Assembly (NCBI RefSeq): GCF_000208865.1 | Contig: NC_018389.1 | Location: 1,798,001 to 1,862,000 of the forward strand | Direction: 5' to 3' | DNA: 64,000 nucleotides | Origin: Neospora caninum Liverpool | Taxonomy: Eukaryota; Apicomplexa; Conoidasida; Eucoccidiorida; Sarcocystidae | Position numbers and translations under genes: made by a program | Part shown: piece after piece, positions 57,311-64,000 of the stretch | Layout of the letters: each line of letters starts with the position of its first letter | How positions within the stretch are numbered: the stretch's first letter is position 1 | Notes under the pieces: model-generated | Told to the model about the DNA's origin: nothing | What the model saw: the letters and a program-made list of their open reading frames with translations, nothing else | Database searches by the model: none

Positions 57311-59854
57311 CAGTATGTATATATATACAACGCAGGGCACGGAGCTCCTTTAAACAAACATTGGACGCTTTCTCTCTTCCTCTTAGTTCACTCTTTCTTT
57401 TCGTTCCAATCTGTGTGTGCTCTCTGCCTGTTTCTGCTCTCTTTCCAATCTTTTGTGTGTTCCTCTCTGTCCCATGGATTGTACGCAGTTCTTCCTGTTT
57501 TGCCAGTCTTTCTCTGGAACGCGCTTCGACGAAGGCAGCCAAGATCGAAAGGAGAGGCGTCGAGCCGTCGCGCGGCCGTATTTCTCTCACGGTAACGTCA
57601 GTGTGGTACGCCAGAAAGTTGCCTATGACAAATTGAAAAAGATAGGTTGCTGGTCTCCAGTACATGAGACGAAAGCTGGAAATCCGACTAGTCTGGGAGA
57701 AGCGAAGGATCTAGCTTATTTTGTGACCCACGTTTCTGTCTGCATCCTCCCCCCGGTTTTTCCTCACGCGTATGCACGCGTGTCGTCGCGGGCTGTTTCT
57801 GCGCTTCTCCAACAACATGCCTTTTTCGACCCGCAAGTGAAATGCATAGAGCCGTTCTCGCTTAGGAACACGCCCTACATATTTATACGAGTCGATACGT
57901 AAAGCTCTGAGCAACCGACCGTATTTTTCCTAGACTTCTGATTCTTTCGAGTCTTCGTGCATAATCCTGGGCGCCTGCATGCACGTCTGCTCGCCCATCT
58001 CCCCCAACTGGAGAGACGCGTTCCTCGACGGCTGTGGTCTTCCTCTCTGCGTATTCCCAGCGGAATGTAATTAAAGGTTTTTTCTCTTATTCACCAAGAC
58101 GACAGAGAGAGACGGAGAACAAGCCCTCTGCTCGCACCTGGTGCACGCCTCGCGAAGAAATGTGGGCGACGGCCTGAGTCCTATGAAAAACGTTTTCCCC
58201 ACGGAAATGTGACAAGAACTGCCGTCCAAATGCACAAAGACCGAATACCGGCATGAACGGAAACCTGAGATGCACGATCTGCGCGCGTTTCTCTCGCGTT
58301 GGATGCTTCCTCGCCTTCTTTCACGCCAGGCAGTCTGCTTTCGCGACACACGCGGGTCTCTCCCCCCGTTCCTGCCTTCCTGTTTGTCTCTGTCTCTCTC
58401 GTAACGTCTAACCTTTGCTTGACTCCTTCTCCCTCATTCCTTTCCCCTTCTTCTCTGCTTCTCCTCTTCTGTCCCTGTTTCCATTACCTCTCTTCTTTGC
58501 CTCTCGCTGCCTTCTCTTCTTCGCTCCTGCTGCCGTTACAGAGCACGGGAATCCCCTTCTTTCTAATACTACAGCCAGAGACGCGACAGCAGGGAAGCGC
58601 GCGCGAAAGCGGGGCTGCGGCCGCCCGCCGGGGCAAGGAAAACGAAACAAACAGCAACTGCATGCGCACAGCGCCGACCGTGACGCAAAGCCGGGGTGCC
58701 CACCACAATGGAGCCCGTGGCAGCACACTCGTGGCTCAAATATGAACATGTTTGGAGCATTTCTGCGTGCACAGACACCGTTAGACGTCCCTGCGGAGAC
58801 ACGAAACAACGCTCGCGCAGAAGAACGGAGGGCGGATCTCATTCGCGCACGAACCACGCCGAGCGTCGGAAACTCTAACGCGCCCTGAACATCGCACTTG
58901 GCGTTCTACAGATTTCCCACCTTCCATGACGAACAGAAACACTTTTCAGAAACGCCTCGAACGTTTGGCCTGCGTCCAGGCGCGCGCGAGAAATTATTGT
59001 GCATCGTCCCCATTCAAGCGGATCCTCAACCGAACAGCGACAAAAACAGTAGACACATCTGGTCGTTCGCACTCTGTACAGACGCCCAGATACATAGAAA
59101 TAGAGAGGTGTTATTCTTACGCCGGAATACAAAACTGCATTTAAATATTTCGACTCTGCATGCAAATGTCTACCTGAAAGGACTCCATAAGTACGTTCAG
59201 GATGCCTCGCTCGTCACCTGGCTCAGAGAACCAGCCTTTTCCAGAGGTTGATCGCACGCATATCTCGACCTTTCCTGCCGCTTTTCCTCGTTCCGTGGAA
59301 AGACAAACTCTCTCTTCCCGCCGGAGGGTCTGCCTTCCAGAAAACACACTTTGGTTCTCTTTCTCCTGTGTTTCAGCGGAGCGTCAGATGTCTCCGTGAA
59401 GGGGGCGAGAGCTGTCCTCGCTTTTCCTGCACTTCGAAGACACCACATAGACTAAACGCGACTCCGCCGCTGTGCTGCTCCAAAATGTCTCCCGGCAGCT
59501 TTCTACTTCACCCTCCGTTCCAGGACACGGCTCCCCTTCCACGTTGCGTCTTCCACGTTGCGTCTTCCCTGTTTCTCTGCTTCTTCCCACTCTCCGAGTT
59601 CTGCGCGATCTCCTCTCAACCCCCCTCGACGCGTCCGTCTCGAAGTGCAAAATCAACAAGAGACATCTGTCTCTCAGCGTCTGTTTTTCCCCGGAAAGGG
59701 GAAGAAACGTACGAGATAGCCGGTCCCATGCATCGACACACGTATGCATTTCCTCTTGCCCGTGCACATGCACAACGCTCTTGGGGCACCGGCACATCGA
59801 ACGGGTTGGAAGTCCTAGACGTCCACCTACACAGAGCGCCTAGATTACTCAAAC

Positions 59855-59878
59855 ATATATATATATATATATATATAA
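59855..59878. repeat. (TA)n microsatellite just downstream of NFS1
   Basis: About 12 TA units ending only 9 bases from the NFS1 stop codon (59889-59887), so it is in the 3' UTR. Confidence 0.9.
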
Positions 59879-59886
59879 TTTTTTGT

Positions 59887-62800
59887 TCAGGTCCAAATGA
59901 GCGGGGCTCCATCTGTTTCGTCGTTGGGGCAGATGCCTGAGGCGAGAGCCTTCCTCTTTGCCATCTCCATTTCGTAGAGAGGAGACAGTTCGCGAAGTCG
60001 GTGGATCTGAGCGACAAGGCGGTCGACGCACCGCCTCACATCCTCCTCTCGCGTAAACCTTCCTGAAAGAAAAGACGAGAACAACCGACAAACGCCGTGC
60101 GCGCACGCAGGGAGGACACGCGGGTGTAACTGCCGAGCCCAGAAAGGAACTACGGATTGATCGACATCCCCCACCGCAAGAAACTGAGGAGTCTCTCGCA
60201 ATTCCCTAGAGCACGGAAACCAAAGACTCGATGCCACGTCCCCAAAGCAAGAAAAAAACAACCAAAGACTCGGCGAAAGAGCGTCTCACCAATGCCGAAG
60301 CGAAGAGACGTGTGGGCGACCTCCTCGCCGACGCCGAGAGCGCGCAGCACGTACGAAGGCTCCAGAGAGGCGCTGGTGCATGCACTCCCTGCGGCGCATA
60401 CGAAAAGAGATGGAAAATGGAGACTGTGTCTCAAAGACCGGAACGGCGTGGAAACGCATTCGACAGGATCGGATCAACTGCCCAACGTTTTTTGTTTAAA
60501 TGGGACTGGGTTTAGCAGGTTGCCCCGTAAACGCTACGTCTTTATGCGCGAAGAACGGCGCACCTATTCTGTATATTTGTATAGACAATTTAGATCCAGC
60601 TGGCGGTGCATGCGTTTACATACAAACACGGCGATGTGGCAACAGATCTGTGTGGCGCTGCGCATGTATAAATGTGAGGTTTTCCGCTCTTTCGACACCC
60701 ATAGAATCGAGACTTCGCTTAGGAGTCTCCGCGCGGCTGCGCGCAAAGCGCGAGGCCCCGTGGCAGTTACCCGAAGAGATGGCGACGTCGCGAATGCTCA
60801 TGAGGACGGACTCGCCCTCCACGAAGGTGAAGGAAATGTTCAGGTTCCCCGGATACCGGCTGGTCAAGCTGCCGTTCACTTCAATATCGGGCACTTTCTC
60901 GCGCACAGACTGCAGAGAAAACGGGAAACGTGTGGAGGGAAAACACGCAGAAATCGATGGCTTCGGTCACCCAACTGGGTTTTCCGTCCTCACCCAAGGC
61001 GATAGATCGCACAATCCCTCAGCCTCTCTCGCGGCCTCGCCGTCGAAGGAAACAGCCAGGCACAGAAAGGCGACAAGGCGACGCAAACAGCAAGGGAAGG
61101 AAACAGGCAAAACCAAACAGGGATCGAACGAGCGGCAGTGAACACGGATAAGAAGAAGGAGAAGGAAAACACGAACAATAAGGCTGAGGCAGGAAGGAAA
61201 AGAGGAGAGAAGTGCCGCGATGACACGCGAAGAAGCACGGAATCCGCTAGAATCACAGCCGTAGGGGGATTTGAAGAAGCAACTTACATCCAGAAGAAGC
61301 TGGGCAAGGCGCGTCACGTGTCGACGGTCGTTCTCCATCTCGCTGCTTGCCAATTCGCACGCAGCTCCCAGACCCACGCACAGCGGCGTTGCCAGCGTGC
61401 CTGAAACACCACGTAAGACAACAGCCTTGGAAGTTACTTCCCCTGCAACTCCACGCTGAGCGGTCCAGACACGCCCTAACCCCGATCTACGGAGTGGATC
61501 CCCCCCCCCCCCGTGAGGAACACACACTTTTACGCGCATGCCCACAGGGGCCAATATCCACACACCCGCCTATACGTGTATGGGCCTCCATGCATCGAAA
61601 CATAGGGTAGCTGGAAATGGAGCGAGACAGCGATAGAGAGACATAGATCTATAGAGATATAAATACATTTGGATATGGTGAAACAATGTGAACAGAGAGA
61701 CAGGCGAGCTGACATAGGCGTTGCCTCGATGATCCAGTGCTTTTATGCCGTCGTGCAAAGAGACGTGCATCACTGTACAGACCGCTACTTTAATCCACAG
61801 ACATCCCATAACCACATACACGCATCCACAGATTCCCTTGCAAGTATACCATTAGATATATATATATATATATATATATATGGCCGAACCACAGAATCAT
61901 TTATGTATATATACATACTGTTCACGGTGCCCAGAGAGGACCGAGATGCCTCGTCTGTTCTGTCGCGTTTGCCTTACCGCTGCGCAGGCCGCGCTCTTGG
62001 CCGCCTCCGTCGATGATGGGTTGCAGGCGGACTCTGGGGTTTTTCGCTCGCACAAAAAGCGCGCCAATCCCCTTGGGGCCGTAGATCTTGTGTCCGGAGA
62101 GAGAAAGCATGTCGATGCCCATTTTGTCCACGTCGATTGGAAGCTTTCCTGCGCCCTGGGCGGCATCTGAAATGCATGCGCACGCGAGGCGAGGCCGCAA
62201 ATGGACGAAGCAGAAGACGCGGACGAGAAAGAAAGCAGAGGGTGTGCTCGAAAGCCGCCAATTTACGAAACCTTCGCGCCCCCCCTCTGGCCTTTCCTTC
62301 TCTTCCCGCGTCTGATAGAACGTCTCGGCAGCTCCTGGTGTCTGCCTAAGCTACGGCATATCACAACCCCCCCCTTTTTCTCCCCACATGTATGCGTGGC
62401 CGCTCCTCGTTCTTCGCGTTTTTTCGTTTGCATGTCTGCGGTCTCGCTTGCCCAGAAACACACACCTGTGTGGAACAGAACGTCGTGTTTCCTGCAGATT
62501 TCGCCGATCTTCTCCAGGTTCTGGACGACACCGATCTCGTTGTTCACAAACATGACTGAGACGAGCAGCGTCTCTGGGCGGATGGCGCTCTCCAGCTCCG
62601 CCAAGTCGATCAAGCCGTCGGCTTTCACTGGCAAGAACGTCACGTCGCAGCCCCGCGTCTGCTGAGAGTCGCGGAACTCGAGATGGAGCATGCGGCAACA
62701 CTGCAGAGCGCATTTGTGTTCCAGCTGCGTAGTGATGATGTGGTTCCGCACGCGAGCCTCGCGCCTTTCCTTGCCTTTATCGCCCTTGCGAAAAGTCACA

Positions 62801-63639
62801 GGGTGTTGCCGACAGTAGTAGTGCACGGCCCCTTTCAGCGCCAAGTTGTTGCTCTCCGTCGCTCCAGACGTGAAGATGATCTCGCGCGCACGGGACGCGT
62901 CCAAACCCAGAAGCTGCGCAACCTGCACTCTGCAAACGCACAGAAACCCAGCAACCCTCCGACGAGACACTTGAAGCCAGAAGCAGACGGAGAAAGCACA
63001 GAGAGAAGCGCAGGAAAGAGAAAAACACAGAGGGATAGAAGCACAGATGTTCACAGTGTACGGCAGATTTGGCGCAAGCCAAGAATTGTCTGTATGGGAG
63101 GGAAACGGGTGTGCTGGACAGTTGTGCAACTACATCTGCACGCAGGGGACTCATTCTGGGCAAGGGCGCACGCCGATACAGAGTCACATACCGGGACGTG
63201 CCATTCGATCTGAGTTATACAGTTCTGGATCGCGGATCAGTTGTACAGAGACAACTGCTACTTAAAACGAGATAACAAAGTACACAGGGTAGCTATGATC
63301 TTTAATTTCTTAATGCCGGCGAGTCGTCAACAATTTATGACTCGAAATGGAGTCAATGGATGGGTTATGATATTCGGGCCTACAGTATGATCTTAATTAT
63401 TGTAGCTACTTTTATTCCACAGGCGACTGGGCGCTGGCCCGTTTAGCTCCAATTCGGAAAGGAGAGAATTCCACAAGTGCATGCAGCGGCCGAAGAAGCA
63501 CTTCCACTTTGATCGTACGGCGCACGAAACCGCACCGCCAAAATCCCCGATGCACATGTCGAGACGTCCTTTTCCGTCTTCTTTGCGTATGTGCGGATAG
63601 ACCCATGAAAAAGCTACATCGAAAATCATAAGTGGATGC

Positions 63640-63670
<31 letters not shown>

Positions 63671-64000
63671 CATATTCGCATACACATGCATATATATATA
63701 TATATATGTATATATATGTATATATATGTATATATGTGCACACTTTACATGAACGGACATATCCGTATGCACGTACATAAACAAATCTGCGTAAGAGTAT
63801 GCATGCATGTGTTTGTGTTGTCTGTGACGGAGCCTTTTCTGCGGGTGTGTCTTTTCGTTTCTCACCTGGCTTTTTCGACAGCGGCATCTGCCTCCCAGCC
63901 GATGGCGTGGGAGCTGGAATGTGGATTTCCGAATTTATCGAAGAGGAAAGGAAGCATGGCGTCTGTGACTCGAGGATCCTGCACAGTCGTCGCCTGGTTG
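59887..64000 (-). CDS. NFS1: Cysteine desulfurase NFS1/IscS (mitochondrial type), 5' end beyond right edge
   Basis: PLP enzyme that takes sulfur from L-cysteine for Fe-S cluster assembly with ISD11 and ISCU in the mitochondrion. Exons in view: 64000-63866 (partial), 62929-62466, 62166-61978, 61400-61288, 60909-60771, 60388-60290 and 60062-59887; phases agree throughout, 437 residues visible. The visible start, [17 protein letters not shown], corresponds to about residue 67 of human NFS1, so the targeting peptide lies to the right of the window. Conserved blocks: [51 protein letters not shown] (PLP lysine in SGHK), [21 protein letters not shown], then the mobile loop [15 protein letters not shown] with the catalytic Cys, and RFGIGRFT. 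Insertions relative to human are a basic stretch after YYCRQHP and a longer tail ending in PLIWT. The ISC-type sequence argues against the plastid SufS enzyme. Confidence 0.95.
61500..61512. repeat. Poly(C) run in NFS1 intron (between exons 61400-61288 and 62166-61978)
   Basis: About 12 consecutive C on the + strand, poly(G) in the primary transcript. Confidence 0.8.
61855..61880. repeat. (TA)n microsatellite in NFS1 intron
   Basis: About 12 TA units in the same intron as the poly(C) run. Confidence 0.88.
63230..63440 (+). mobile_element. Probable mitochondrial-DNA insertion (NUMT-like) inside an NFS1 intron
   Basis: AT-richer than its surroundings. One + frame (63292-63399) reads [15 protein letters not shown] then [13 protein letters not shown] before a stop. 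The spacing F-N-x-MP ... NGW-x-MI resembles, as I recall it, the C-terminal part of apicomplexan cytochrome oxidase subunit 1. Positions 63327-63369 are repeated at 14844-14886. Toxoplasma-type nuclei carry many scrambled mitochondrial fragments. It lies between exons 64000-63866 and 62929-62466 and is not expected to be expressed as protein. Confidence 0.5.
63638..63735. repeat. TA/TACA-rich microsatellite in NFS1 intron
   Basis: Two TA blocks separated by CATATACATATTCGCATACACATGC-like sequence, then TATATG steps; same intron as the NUMT-like fragment. Confidence 0.85.

Larger units (their letters stand above)
55745..59886. other. Intergenic between VPS13-like 5' end and NFS1 3' end
   Basis: Should hold the VPS13-like promoter and 5' UTR and the NFS1 3' UTR. 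CGTCTCT heptamers at 56144 and 56704 (AGAGACG on the minus strand) lie 400-960 bp upstream of the VPS13-like start but are short enough to be chance. Repeats: TATG steps at 57198-57310 and TA at 59855-59878. The plus frame at 57417-57902 shows no motif. No gene supported. Confidence 0.5.

Overview
The window looks like nuclear DNA of a coccidian apicomplexan, most likely Toxoplasma gondii or a close relative (Hammondia, Neospora). The evidence is genes with many short exons and clean GT..AG introns, long UTR-like intergenic stretches, TA and CATA microsatellites, a rhoptry-kinase-family (ROPK) pseudokinase, and eukaryotic housekeeping genes with the Ser/Arg/Ala-rich insertions usual in coccidia. 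No prokaryotic operon, CRISPR, tRNA or rRNA gene was seen. The gene models were built by hand from splice sites, requiring reading phase to carry across every intron. Most close without a phase conflict.

Layout, left to right. (1) 81-7907, minus: a large Cys-rich modular membrane or secreted protein, eight exons in view, 3' end off the left edge. It repeats a three-part cysteine unit and then enters a bacterial-type Ig-like domain. (2) 10985-12505, minus: an intronless ROPK pseudokinase (ROP26 is a candidate). (3) 15969-18817, plus: a five-exon DUF4241-like protein. (4) 23103-25785, plus: PTH2 peptidyl-tRNA hydrolase with an N-terminal membrane anchor and a 25-base first exon. (5) 28193-33350, minus: eIF2B alpha, seven exons, repeat-filled introns. 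(6) 36558-41145, minus: ORC4, five exons, with a 23-bp minisatellite of about 0.9 kb in intron 2. (7) 44699-55744, minus: a VPS13/chorein-family lipid-transfer protein, ten exons, about 2,522 aa. (8) 59887-64000, minus: mitochondrial-type cysteine desulfurase NFS1, 5' end off the right edge.

The genes are not a pathway. They mix parasite-specific secretory genes on the left (1, 2) with housekeeping genes: translation (4, 5), replication licensing (6), membrane-contact lipid transfer (7) and Fe-S cluster assembly (8). The least explained parts are the Cys-module protein, the DUF4241-like gene, and a pair of related, probably mitochondrion-derived fragments, one in an NFS1 intron and one in the 12.5-16 kb intergenic region.
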